Shown here piece after piece: positions 34,780-45,354 of a stretch of DNA of 64,000 bases. Made by a program: the position numbers and the translations under genes. The notes below the pieces were generated by a model. It was not told where the DNA came from. It did not search any database and saw only the letters and a list, made by a program, of their open reading frames with translations. How positions within the stretch are numbered: the first letter of the stretch is position 1; each line of letters starts with the position of its first letter. The DNA is from Bufo bufo (lineage: Eukaryota > Chordata > Amphibia > Anura > Bufonidae): positions 189,747,921 through 189,811,920 of the forward strand of contig NC_053393.1 in assembly GCF_905171765.1 (NCBI RefSeq), given 5' to 3'.

Positions 34780-35440
34780 CTCGTAGGAACCTTAAACATC
34801 TTAGTAATTTGCTCTCTGACTCTTTTCTGCTGCTTTCTACTATCTGTTCCCAACATGATTCAAATGTTGCTTCCACTTTGTATAACACTATAATTACAGT
34901 TCTCTCTGTAGCCCCACTCATACATAATGAAACCCCAAAAATCAATAAGCAACCCTGGCACACCAGTCTGACTAAAGAGCTGAGACAAGGTTTTAGGGTT
35001 GCTGAGTGGTGTTGGAAGAAAACCTATTCTAATGAGCACTTCGTCACTTACAACAGTCCCTCATCAACTTCGCTTTGGCCATCTCTTGCATCACATTATA
35101 CCTTACAGACTGGACATTTTGTGTCTCCCACTCACACAACACCTCCTCTCTTCATCTGCTATCTGTTGGTGTCCCTCAAGGCTCTGTCCTATAACCCCTG
35201 CTCTTCTCTGTCTACACCTTCGGTCTGGGACAGCTCATAGAGTCCCATGACTTTCAGTATCATTTCTATGCTGATGACACTCAAATTTACCTCTCTGGTC
35301 CAGATATCACCCGCCTACTATCCAGAATCCCACAATGCTTATCCTTTTTAGCCTCCTTCTTCTCTTTTCACTTTCTAAAATTGAACACGGATAAAACAGA
35401 ATATAAAATTTTTCCCCTATCTCACTCAGCCCCCTCATAA
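34780..35440 (+). pseudogene. LINE linker and reverse transcriptase remnant
   Basis: Resumes the LINE protein after the hAT. It contains KINKQPWHTSLTKELRQGFR and VAEWCWKKTYSNEHF, the basic linker between endonuclease and RT. After a deletion and frameshift, the DNA at 35168-35300 reads GVPQGSVL, then [12 protein letters not shown], the catalytic YADD box. It continues with LKLNTDKTE at 35377-35400. Several stops and frame changes mean no product. 35440-35700 continues the decayed RT C-terminus with no clean motif. Confidence 0.75.
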
Positions 35441-35710
35441 GACCTTTCTACCACAGTCAATGGCTACACACTCTCCCAGATCAACCAACTCCGCTGCCTT
35501 GGAGTAACTTTCGATCCTGCTCTGTTCTTCAAACCTCACACCCAAGCCCTTTCCACCTTCTGCCTCCTCCAACTCAAAAATATCTCTCAGATCTGCACAT
35601 TCCTCAATCCAAAGAAGGCCTTACCTCCTCTTCCAAAAATTGCTTCCAAGATTTCTCCCACGCAGTTCTTGTACTCTGGAACTTTCTACCGCAACATATC
35701 AGATATATAA

Positions 35711-36050
35711 TGCGACGGTATCAACCGTTGGCGACGTCCTTCTCCCCTAGTAAGAGTGGCACTGTAGAGTTGCTCCAGCGACTTCCAAGGCCAAGTTGCG
35801 ATTCCCAGTAGCTGTGCAGCTCTTACAAAAGCTAGTAGTAATATAGCTGTTCCCTACAACACGATACGAGGCTGCGAGTTGAGGGTAAGAAGATTCACCT
35901 TTATTGGTTCCGCACTTGGCCTTATATACAAGTCCCCATGCAAGGGGGCCTCCCCTATGGACCTGATGGAGAACTGGGTGACAAACACACAGACCAATGG
36001 AAATAACCACACTCCTGCTTTTGGATTCTAAATCACGATCAAATCCTGAT
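35711..36050 (-). mobile_element. possible solo LTR (minus strand)
   Basis: On the minus strand there is CTTGTATATAAGGCC (TATA type) at about 35935, then CCAATAAAGG (polyadenylation type) at about 35905, then about 190 bp ending TACCGTCGCA at 35711. This promoter-then-poly(A) order is LTR-like. No target duplication or terminal TG could be fixed with certainty. It could instead be part of an unrecognised repeat. Confidence 0.3.
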
Positions 36051-36289
36051 GCAAAATACTGACACTATGACAAAGGCCTTATGGACGCTCAAACGACAGG
36101 GCCAGTTTTTTTTTCTTTTTCAATTTTTCTGTTCTTTTGACGGATCAGTGTCACAATGTTCTGGTGTGGCCACATACTACAGTCAAATCATTACTGCCAG
36201 AATGATCTATTCTGTTGCATCAGGCACCGGTGCCTGGAAATCCTGGTTGATCCAGGCCTGATTCATCTATATAAAGGTTAGTTTTTCAA

Positions 36290-37990
36290 CATTTTGTGTT
36301 GAAACGTGAGTTCTCTTTGGGGTAACTATACCACCCTCCACACTAAACACTAGCTCTGATGCCACACTACCAGCTGGACAGGAAAGCTTTCCCAGGGCAA
36401 ACTCTGTCAGTTGCAGCCACAATTCAAATTTGGCTGCCCAATAGTCCAGGGGATCTTGGATCTGGGGTGACAGAGTGCAGTCCTGACTGCTGCTTTGAGT
36501 GTGCTAGTGAGTACTACTACAGATGATTAGGGTAGTTTAACAAAGAGGGAGCCACTGCTTTTAGCATTAAATAAATAAACTTTACATATAAAGACTGCTG
36601 TGAGCGGGGCCCGGTGTAATGGAGTACAGGCACTGCACCGGGGCCCGACGCGAGTGTAACAGCAGTTACGTAGTCATGGCGGCTGACAAATAAAGTGACC
36701 TCCTCAAAAGGCCTGAGCAAAAAGCAGGTGTCACGCATGAGCTGCCACTGTCTAACATGAAAGTTACTCTGGATAGTAGTCCTGTCCATCTGCATCATCA
36801 AGAAATCGGCCACAAGTTTCTTCCACTCATACAGTTGGTCCAAAATGTGGAGGTTGGAGTTTCAACATGGCAACAAGATGTAGGGGAACACAATTCTGCC
36901 TTTGCAGCTCAAGGAGGGAATGTTTGGCATGGTAAAAATGGCTGAAGTGCATGCAAAGTTTCCTTAACATTTTCAAGACGTCTTGCAGTTGGGTGGAAGA
37001 CTTCAGGAACCAGATGACAACCAGACAAAATATGGTGCCATGCAGGGAACATGGGTCAGCCCTCTCTTATGCAGCACAGACAGAATTTTCTTCCCATTAT
37101 CGGTGACCATGGTTCTTATTTCCAGTTGGCGAGAAGACAGCCAGGATTCGATTTCTTGGTTGATGACGTGGAGCAGTACCTCTCCGCTATGACTCCGTTT
37201 GACCAGGTTGAGGATAAGGAGGAAGAGGAGGACATTGGCACAGAAATCCTATGATTACAATGCAGAGGCCAAGTTGCTGCTGTGCCTGGGCCAGAACCAC
37301 ATTTATCCAGTGGACTGTAAAGGACATATATTGTTATAGCTCCACAGATCAGCGCTGGCATGAAATGGACCAGACTCTGTCAGGCTCAAGGACTGGCCCA
37401 CCTTCTGCTCAGTATACGTTTGCAGGGCTGATAAAGCTTTTTTAGAGACGTAATGACAGCTTGGGACTCTCCACCTTTGGTGGGCACAATCCATCAGTTC
37501 TCTGTAGTTCTTTGTAGTACCAGCAACTTGGCCAGGTACACGTTCAGCTTCTGAGCCGCTGGATTAGTGCAGACATTTTGTTGTCTCCCCACTCGGTGAT
37601 CGATTGCTGGTAAAACACGTGATGAGCAGTAGGAGAATTAACAACAGCTTCATTCTGCTGAGGTTGAGGAGCCCTGACTGCTGGAGAAGGCGTGCAGGCC
37701 ATTGGGAGATGCAGCGGTTGCTGTGTAAGGCTTTACTATTACATTAGTGCTACAGTTTTCCCAGGCCAATTTATGGTGATGCTCCATGTGTTTAATCAGG
37801 GCCATGGTGCCAACATTAGCACCCTGACCGCGCTTTATCTTCTGCCCACATATCCTGCATACTGCCACACTAACTTCCTCCAGCAACTTGATAAAAAATT
37901 CTCACACTGCCGAGTATGGCATTTTACCCCCACCACTCTGTGCTGACTACCTGCCGCTGCCTTTATGAACAGGTGCACCGCTAATTGTTT
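36290..37990 (-). pseudogene. hAT transposase remnant (BED finger to C-terminal dimerisation region)
   Basis: Minus strand, in several frames. At 37886-37780 the protein reads VAVCRICGQKIKRG and IKHMEHHHKLAW, a BED finger with C-x2-C and H-x3-H. At about 37355-37325 HASADLWSYN corresponds to the first catalytic D motif (T/A-D-x-W-S). At 36840-36650 are QLMRDTCFLLRPFEEVTLFV and SRHDYVTAV, typical of the segment after the insertion domain. At 36470-36300 DPLDYWAAKFELWLQLTEFA leads into ASELVFSVEGG, the dimerisation region with the catalytic E. Large parts are missing, including the second D region, which I could not find. A GC-rich hairpin (36612-36651) interrupts it. The protein belongs to a different subgroup from the other two hAT transposases here. 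Confidence 0.8.
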
Positions 37991-38614
37991 TCTGACAGGT
38001 AGGCTTCTAAGTAGCAGATGGTCTAAGCCCGGGCACGTTTGGCTCCAAATCTCCCACTGGTTCAACCCTGATGGCTCATCGGCACGCTGCCACCTTAATG
38101 CTGTCTCACGGACCTGCCGTCTCCCTTAGCCCCTGATGATGATGATGCCCTCTCTTCACCTGACTCCCACGTGCAATCGGCTACATTATCATCCACTACT
38201 GTCATCACTTATGTCACCATCACCAGACCAGTCACATGACAATGTCCCTGACAAATCTCAAAACATGCTCCAACCAGACTGTCATCATCGCTAGTTTCAC
38301 GCAGAAGGGAGGACATAGCGGATCTCTCGAGACAGTGCTGGCCTATAGCTGCTGAATGTCCTCATTAAGCTTGTCCTCACTGAAAAGTGGAGCATAGCCG
38401 GAAGCATGCATTACTTCCTGAGCAGAAGGAGAGGCAGTTGCAGGACAGGTGAGAGCACAAAGGTTCTTCCTGGGCCATGCCAACTAAGTGTGGTGTCAGA
38501 AGAACCCACCGATTCCTGGATATGTGTGTATCTGTTGTCACCTGAGATGATGTTGAAGAGTGAGTCAACCATTCCAGTACAGCTGGATTGTTGGTCAAAA
38601 CACAACCACTAGAG

Positions 38615-38751
38615 CAGTGTTTCCCAACCAGTGTGCCTCCAACTGTTGCAAAACTACAACTCCCAGCATGCCCGGACAGCCTTTGGCTGTGTGGGCATGC
38701 TGGGAGTTGTAGTTTTGCAACAGCTGGAGGCACACTGGTTGGGAAACACTG
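38615..38751. mobile_element. 137-bp hAT hairpin MITE with perfect 8-bp target duplication
   Basis: Starts CAGTGTTTCCCAACCAGTGT and ends with the complement GGTTGGGAAACACTG. Almost the whole element is one inverted repeat around GACAGCCTTTGGCTGT. CACTAGAG lies on both sides (38607-38614 and 38752-38759). It contains ACTACAACTCCCAGCATGC in both orientations. I recognise it as a widespread vertebrate hAT-type MITE. High arm identity points to a fairly recent insertion. Confidence 0.95.
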
Positions 38752-38939
38752 CACTAGAGCACTGGGGCAGCTGTGGCCTGTTGCTACGGCCACCACTACT
38801 TCTTCTGCTGCTACTTGTGCCAGCTACAGCAACATATTTGCCACTGCCCGTTCCTTTTGAAAGCTCAAACAACTGTCTATTAGTCATACTGTAAAGTAAT
38901 TGAATCAATAATGTAACAGATTGAGTATGCATGGTGCAG

Positions 38940-39620
38940 TAGCTGAACTAGAAAAACACGCCTGTTAAAAATCAGTCTGATGTACAGTAAGTCTATGGGT
39001 AATTAAACAGATTAATTATTAAAGTCGCAGGAGGGGAAATAGGTAAATGTCCCTATATATTAGACCACCTGTTGACAAGGAGTCTGATGCACAGTAGGTC
39101 TATGTATAATAGAACAGATTAAGAATGAATGGTGCAGCAGATGAACTAGATAATTGTGCCTATATATTAGACTGCCTGTTGACAATGAGTCTGATGCACA
39201 GTAAGTCTATGTTTAACAGAATAAATGAATTAATAAATGCGTAGTAGGTGAACTTATATATAAGACCGCCTGTCGACAATGACTGTCTATGCATAATAGA
39301 ACAGATTAAGTATAAGTGACGTAGCAGATGAACTAGATAAACGATACACAGTAAGTATATGTATAACTGAACAGATTAATTATTAAAAGCTTAGTAGGTG
39401 AACTAGGTAGATTTGCCATATATTAGACTGCCTGCTGACAATGAGTTTGATGCACAGTAAGTCTACGTATAACAAAACAGATTAAGTATAAATGGTGTAG
39501 CAGATTAACTAGATAAACGTGCCTATATATTAGACCACCTGTTGAGACTAAGTCTGATGCACAGTAGGTCTATGTATAATAGAATAGAGAATAGAATTAA
39601 GAATGAATGGTGCAGCAGTA
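38940..39620. repeat. 107-bp minisatellite, 6-7 copies
   Basis: Units contain GTCTGATGCACAGTA(A/G)GTCTATG, AACAGATTAA, GCAGATGAACTAGATAA and CTATATATTAGAC(C/T)(A/G)CCTG. TG(C/T)ACAG starts at 38981, 39088, 39195, 39451 and 39558. A degraded region between 39240 and 39400 is consistent with two more units. It lies in the presumed 5' leader of the minus-strand hAT. Confidence 0.85.
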
Positions 39621-39711
39621 GCACAGGGTGATTACACTGAGCCTGCACTGTTCCTGCAGTCTCCCTATGCTTTTCTTACAGTGTGTTAAACTCTCTCTAC
39701 CTGTCACGACC

Positions 39712-40350
39712 GTTATCCCAGCAGCAGTCGTGTCGCACCAGACAGAGGGGAAGGGGGACCCTTATCTACGGATGGGAAATAGAATGGCCACCCCTGACTA
39801 ACCCTAAGCTGGCACCTGTCTGCCCTGATACCCTAGACGGGGTGTGAACCCGTGCGGCGAGCAGGATGCCTAAACCCTCAGTCGCCCTAACAAGACTGGA
39901 CTGGGGAAAGGCCGATGGGAGAGCTAGTCACCATCACTCACGTCTAGGAAAACAACAGGGGAAGACAGCAACAAACAAACAACAGCAGAGATAGACTTAT
40001 CCAGTCACGAGCAGAGAAGGCGATCCCAAACACGACAGTCCACGCCGGACAAGAGCTCCACAGCAACACCATCAAACGATCTCCTTCCAAGGTCAGAGTA
40101 GCACTGGAAGTAAGGACTATATCTGGCAATGACTGCAAGTGAAACTTAAACTAATATAGTAGCTGGGAGTGGCAGACAGGACTTACCTGAGAAGGATGCC
40201 TACAAACTCCCAGTCAGGACAAAAAGGTTCTCAAGGCAAAACCAAGATGACATACCCTGAACCACGGAGCAAACTCACAAGCTATCGCGAGTAGCAAGTC
40301 GCTGCGACCTTCTCCTCCCAGACCTGTCTGGATTAGTCACAGTCGTGACA
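39712..40350 (-). repeat. LTR 1 (3'-most LTR on the minus strand)
   Basis: TG..CA ends. It differs from the other two at several sites, for example CGTTATCCCAGC where they have CGCTATCCCAAC. The chromointegrase frame ends inside it at 40275. The 5' target duplication CTACC precedes it. Confidence 0.95.
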
Positions 40351-41408
40351 GTACCCCCCTTTCTACGAGGGGCCCCTGGACCCTCAAGACCAGGCCTCTC
40401 CGGATGGGAGCTATGAAAAGCCTGAATGAGTCTGTCCGCTTTTATCTCTGATGCTGGAACCCACATTCTCTCTTCGGAACCATAACCTCTCCAGTGCACC
40501 AGGTACTGAAGAGAGCGGCGAACATATCGTGAATCAACAATCTTTTCTACCTGAAACTCAAGACTGCCATCAACAACCACCGGTGGAGGCGGTAGTGGCA
40601 ATGGTTCAGGAGGTTCTACATATCTCTTAAGCAGAGATCTGTGGAAGACATTATGGATCCTTAGAGTCTGAGGTAGCTCCAGACGAAAAGCCACCGGGTT
40701 AATGATCTTAATTACCCTATAAGGACCAATAAATCTCGGACCTAATTTCCACGAGGGAACCTTCAACTTGATATTTCTGGTAGACAACCACACCAAGTCA
40801 TTCACCCCAAGGTCTGGACCTTCAGAGCGCTTCCTATCAACCGCACGTTTGTATCTACCACCAATTCTCTTCAAACTTTCTTGCACACTCTGCCACACTG
40901 AAGAAAGTGAAGACGCAAATCGTTCCTCCTCGGGAAACCCAGACGGCCCCCCCTCACTAAACGTACAAAACTGAGGATGGAAACCATACGCACCAAAAAA
41001 TGGTGACTTATCGGTGGATTCTTGACGACGATTAGTAATGGCAAACTCGGCTAACGGTAAATAAGATGACCATTCCTCCTGATTTTCGGAAACAAAGCAT
41101 CTCAAATATGTCTCTAGGTTTTGATTGGTACGTTCAGTCTGACCGTTGGACTGTGGATGGAAAGATGAAGAAAACGACAGATGAACCCCTAAACGAGAAC
41201 AAAAAGCTTTCCAAAATTTAGAAACAAATTGGGTACCACGATCCGAAACAATATCGGAAGGGACCCTGTGAAGCTTCACGATGTGGTCAACAAAAACCTG
41301 AGCCAGTGTGTTAGCATTAGGCAATGCGGCAAGAGCAATAAAGTGCACCATTTTACTGAATCTGTCAACAACTACAAGAATAACAGTATTCCCCGGATCT
41401 GGATACAC
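40275..41408 (-). pseudogene. gypsy chromovirus integrase and chromodomain, copy 1 (N-terminally truncated)
   Basis: The readable frame of 377 residues begins at a GTG within YPDPGNTVILVVVDRFSKM, just before the integrase core. It lacks the zinc-binding HHCC domain and everything upstream. Integrase catalytic residues are visible: D in VVVDRFSK, D in IVSDRGTQFVSK and E in HPQSNGQTERTNQ. A linker with GPYRVIKIINPVAFRLELP (the GPY/F motif) follows, then a chromodomain, LQYLVHWRGYGSEERMWVP. Chromodomains of this type guide integration toward specific chromatin. The last 25 codons lie within LTR 1. With no start region and no polymerase the product is not a full Pol protein, but the frame is undamaged, so this deleted form may have been mobilised in trans. 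Confidence 0.9.
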
Positions 41409-41457
41409 ATAAGATCCATGTGAGACAAGTGCTGCAGATATTAAGGGCCAGATATAC

Positions 41458-42106
41458 TGTCACGACCGCTATCCCAACAGCAGTCGTGTCGCACCAGACG
41501 GAGGGGAAGGGGGACCCTTATCTACGGATGGGAAATAGAATGGCCACCCCTGACTAACCCTAAGCTGGCACCTGTCTGCCCTGATACCCTAGACGGGGTG
41601 TGAACCCGTGCGGCGAGCAGGATGCCTAAACCCTCAGTCGCCCTAACAAGACTGGACTGGGGAAAGGCCGATGGGAGCGCTAGTCACCATCACTCACGTC
41701 TAGGAAAACAACAGGGGAAGACAGCAACAAACAAACAACAGCAGAGATAGACTTATCCAGTCACGAGCAGAGAAGGCGATCCCAAACACGACAGTCCACA
41801 CCGGACAAGAGCTCCACAGCAACACCATCAAACGATCTCCTTCCAAGGTCAGAGTAGCACTGGAAGTAAGGACTATATCTGGCAATGACTGCAAGTGAAA
41901 CTGAAACTAATATAGTAGCTGGGAGTGGCAGACAGGACTCACCTGAGAAGGATGCCTACAAACTCCCAGTCAGGACAAAAAGGTTCACAAGGCAAAACCC
42001 AGATGACATACCCTGAACCACGGAGCAAACTCACAAGCTATCGCGAGTAGCAAGTCGCTGCGACCTTCTCCTCCCAGACCTGTCTGGATTAGTCACAGTC
42101 ATGACA
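41458..42106 (-). repeat. LTR 2 (shared middle LTR)
   Basis: Serves as 5' LTR of copy 1 and 3' LTR of copy 2. Same ends as LTR 1. Just inside it on the minus strand the sequence reads GTATATCTGGCCCTTAATAT, with no convincing tRNA primer-binding site. The PBS may have been lost with the internal deletion. Confidence 0.95.
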
Positions 42107-43164
42107 GTACCCCCCTTTCTACGAGGGGCCCCTGGACCCTCAAGACCAGGCCTCTCCGGATGGGAGCTATGAAAAGCCCGAATGAGTCTGTCCGCTTTTA
42201 TCTCTGATGCTGGAACCCACATTCTCTCTTCGGAACCATAACCTCTCCAGTGCACCAGGTACTGAAGAGAGCGGCGAACATATCGTGAATCAACAATCTT
42301 TTCTACCTGAAACTCAAGACTGCCATCAACAACCACCGGTGGAGGCGGTAGTGGCAATGGTTCAGGAGGTTCTACATATCTCTTAAGCAGAGATCTGTGG
42401 AAGACATTATGGATCATTAGAGTCTGAGGTAGCTCCAGACGAAAAGCCACCGGGTTAATGATCTTAATTACCCTATAAGGACCAATAAATCTCGGACCTA
42501 ATTTCCACGAGGGAACCTTCAACTTGATATTTCTGGTAGACAACCACACCAAGTCATTCACCCCAAGGTCCGGACCTTCAGAGCGCTTCCTATCAACCGC
42601 ACGTTTGTATCTACCACCAATTCTCTTCAAACTTTCTTGCACACTCTGCCACACTGAAGAAAGTGAAGACGCAAATTGTTCCTCCTCGGGAATCCCAGAC
42701 GGCCCCCCCTCACTAAACGTACAAAACTGAGGATGGAAACCATACGCACCAAAAAATGGTGACTTATCGGTGGATTCTTGACGACGATTAGTAATGGCAA
42801 ACTCGGCTAACGGTAAATAAGATGACCATTCCTCCTGATTTTCGGAAACAAAGCATCTCAAATATGTCTCTAGGTTTTGATTGGTACGTTCAGTCTGACC
42901 GTTGGACTGTGGATGGAAAGATGAAGAAAACGACAGATGAACCCCTAAACGAGAACAAAAAGCTTTCCAAAATTTAGAAACAAATTGGGTACCACGATCC
43001 GAAACAATATCGGAAGGGACCCTGTGAAGCTTCACGATGTGGTCAACAAAAACCTGAGCCAGTGTGTTAGCATTAGGCAATGCGGCAAGAGCAATAAAGT
43101 GCACCATTTTACTGAATCTGTCAACAACTACAAGAATAACAGTATTCCCCGGATCTGGATACAC
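42031..43164 (-). pseudogene. gypsy chromovirus integrase and chromodomain, copy 2
   Basis: Almost identical to copy 1 and truncated at the same point. The few differences seen are PSGIPEEEQF for PSGFPEEERF, LMIHNVFH for LRIHNVFH, LIRAFH for LIQAFH and a T-to-M change near the C-terminus. Catalytic D, D and E and the chromodomain are all present and the frame is open. The identical deletion breakpoint in both copies shows they were duplicated as a unit after the internal deletion. Confidence 0.9.
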
Positions 43165-43213
43165 ATAAGATCCATGTGAGACAAGTGCTGCAGATATTAA
43201 GGGCCAGATATAC

Positions 43214-43862
43214 TGTCACGACCGCTATCCCAACAGCAGTCGTGTCGCACCAGACGGAGGGGAAGGGGGACCCTTATCTACGGATGGGAAATAGAATGGC
43301 CACCCCTGACTAACCCTAAGCTGGCACCTGTCTGCCCTGATACCCTAGACGGGGTGTGAACCCGTGCGGCGAGCAGGATGCCTAAACCCTCAGTCGCCCT
43401 AACAAGACTGGACTGGGAAAAGGCCGATGGGAGCGCTAGTCACCATCACTCACGTCTAGGAAAACAACAGGGGAAGACAGCAACAAACAAACAACAGCAG
43501 AGATAGACTTATCCAGTCACGAGCAGAGAAGGCGATCCCAAACACGACAGTCCACGCCGGACAAGAGCTCCACAGCAACACCATCAAACGATCTCCTTCC
43601 AAGGTCAGAGTAGCACTGGAAGTAAGGACTATATCTGGCAATGACTGCAAGTGAAACTGAAACTAATATAGTAGCTGGGAGTGGCAGACAGGACTTACCT
43701 GAGAAGGATGCCTACAAACTCCCAGTCAGGACAAAAAGGTTCACAAGGCAAAACCCAGATGACATACCCTGAATCACGGAGCAAACTCACAAGCTATCGC
43801 GAGTAGCAAGTCGCTGCGACCTTCTCCTCCCAGACCTGTCTGGATTAGTCACAGTCGTGATA
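43214..43862 (-). repeat. LTR 3 (5'-most LTR on the minus strand)
   Basis: Starts TGTCACGACCGC and ends CAGTCGTGATA, with a T in place of the usual C at the end. It is followed by CTACC, matching the duplication before LTR 1. Confidence 0.95.
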
Positions 43863-43877
43863 CTACCATCTCCCTAC

Positions 43878-44164
43878 TAGTGATTAGCGGCATAGGCAAT
43901 ATTCAAATTTCCAATATTTTGCAAATTTTGGGCCGAATATTCACCATAAATTTTCAAATTCGAGAAATCGTGATCTCCATTCAAAAAAGTCCAGAAAATT
44001 GGCAATATAATATATTTGCGATAAATTTGTGATAAATTTGCGATTAGAATATTCAGCACTAGCAAATATGAATATATAGCACTATATTCTAAATATTCAC
44101 GAATTCTCGAAGTGGAAATATTCGCAATAAAAATTTGCGATTCAATTATTCGCGCTCAACACTA
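43878..44164. mobile_element. 287-bp hAT MITE
   Basis: Begins TAGTGATTAGCGGCATAGG and ends CGCGCTCAACACTA; the last 11 bp are an imperfect inverted repeat of the start. Flanking 8-mers are CTCCCTAC (43870-43877) and CTCTCTAC (44165-44172), seven of eight identical. The interior is AT-rich with repeated AATATTC(A/G) and TTTGCGA words. It lies two bases from the gypsy target duplication. Confidence 0.82.
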
Positions 44165-44549
44165 CTCTCTACACTGTCCCTCCATGGTCATTAGACAATA
44201 TTCTACAATCAAAAGCTTTGAAAAACCACTGTCTCTAGCACTTGGCACGTCTGTCCCTATGCTCAGCTCACAGTAAAATGACAGAGACCGGGCAGGATGA
44301 GGCTATTATAGGGTAGTGACATCGCAGGTGATGGCTATCTGTGGATTTGTTGGCTGCATGGTATTATTAGACATATCGCGTTCCCGGACTTATTTTTTTC
44401 ACTTTGCAACACATGTAGCCACCATTTTAATGAAAACAAAATGGATTTATTACCAAGAAGCGCAAGGAAATTCGGATTTGTGGTGAATCAAATATTTCAT
44501 CAAATTCAGATGAAATTTAATTAGTTTTACTTTGATTCGCTCAACACTA
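44165..44549 (-). promoter_or_regulatory. 5' end and promoter-like region of the minus-strand hAT
   Basis: Minus strand: the terminus TAGTGTTGAGCGAATCAAAG at 44549, a leader, then GTCACTACCCTATAATAGCC (TATA-like) at about 44323-44304 and a CTGTCATTTTAC..GAC..GTGCTAGAGACAG block. The order matches 19780-19640. 44558-44817 beyond it is AT-rich background with no feature seen. Confidence 0.45.
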
Positions 44550-45354
44550 ATTAAGACATTTCATAGTTTTTGAAGAAATTGATACTTTCTATCATGCTAC
44601 TAGTAAAATATTGATCTGAAATTAATACCTTGGCATAACTTATTCCATATAACTGTCCTAGTCTTCAAATGTTATATTCATCATGTGATTCATGTGATTT
44701 TAGATACTTTATTATATATTCTATTTGTCAGTTTCAAAAATGTTTTTTACCACTTTGCTAAAAACTCTAACAAAAAGCCAGCATTGTATAACTGACATTT
44801 TACCATATAGACAAATATACAGTCGTGGCCAAATGTTTTGAGAATTACATAAACATTGGAAATTGGAAAAGTTGCTGCTTAAGTTTTTATAATAGCAATT
44901 TGCATATACTCCAGAATGTTATGAAGAGTGATCAGATGAATTGCATAGTCCTTCTTTACCATGAAAATGTACTTAATCCAAAAAAAAACTTTCCACTGCA
45001 TTTCATTGCTGTCATTAACCACCTCAGCCCCCAGTGCTTAAACACCCTGAAAGACCAGGCCACTTTTTACACTTCTGACCTACACTACTTTCACCGTTTA
45101 TTGCTCGGTCATGCAACTTACCACCCAAATGAATTTTACCTCCTTTTCTTCTCACTAATAGAGCTTTCATTTGGTGGTATTTCATTGCTGCTGACATTTT
45201 TACTTTTTTTGTTATTAATCGAAATTTAACGATTTTTTTGCAAAAAAATGACATTTTTCACTTTCAGTTGTAAAATTTTGCAAAAAAAACGACATCCATA
45301 TATACATTTTGCTCTAAATTTATTGTTCTACATGTCTTTGATAAAAAAAAAATA

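Larger units (their letters stand above)
25042..35700 (+). mobile_element. degenerate L2/CR1-group LINE, split by a hAT insertion
   Basis: The left half is 25042-25970 and the right half 34777-35700. Between them lies a hAT with the 8-bp duplication ATTGTCAC. The left half encodes remnants of the apurinic endonuclease. The right half encodes remnants of the linker and reverse transcriptase. Multiple frameshifts, and a deletion of the middle of the RT domain, make it an old copy. The left limit is unclear; related non-coding sequence may start near 24040, left of the CR1 copy. Confidence 0.75.
39712..43862 (-). mobile_element. three-LTR tandem Ty3/gypsy chromovirus insertion
   Basis: The order is LTR (39712-40350), internal (40351-41457), LTR (41458-42106), internal (42107-43213), LTR (43214-43862), with a repeat offset of about 1,756 bp. 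The whole block is flanked once by CTACC (39707-39711 and 43863-43867), a 5-bp target duplication. LTRs are 639-649 bp, start TGTCACGACCG and end CAGTCGTGACA (the last ends TGATA). Polypurine tracts AAAGGGGGGTAC (minus strand) precede LTRs 1 and 2. Each internal region keeps only integrase and chromodomain; gag, protease, RT and RNase H are missing from both at the same breakpoint. LTRs 2 and 3 share changes absent from LTR 1. Confidence 0.95.
36060..44549 (-). mobile_element. decayed hAT element (minus strand) carrying several later insertions
   Basis: The 5' end is at 44549 (TTTGATTCGCTCAACACTA), followed by ATTAAGAC. The opposite end was not found, so the left limit is approximate. On the minus strand the order is promoter-like block (44200-44370), leader with 107-bp tandem repeats (38940-39620), BED-finger transposase remnant (36290-37990), then a 3' region. 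The three-LTR gypsy insertion, a 137-bp MITE and a 287-bp MITE lie within it. Confidence 0.65.
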
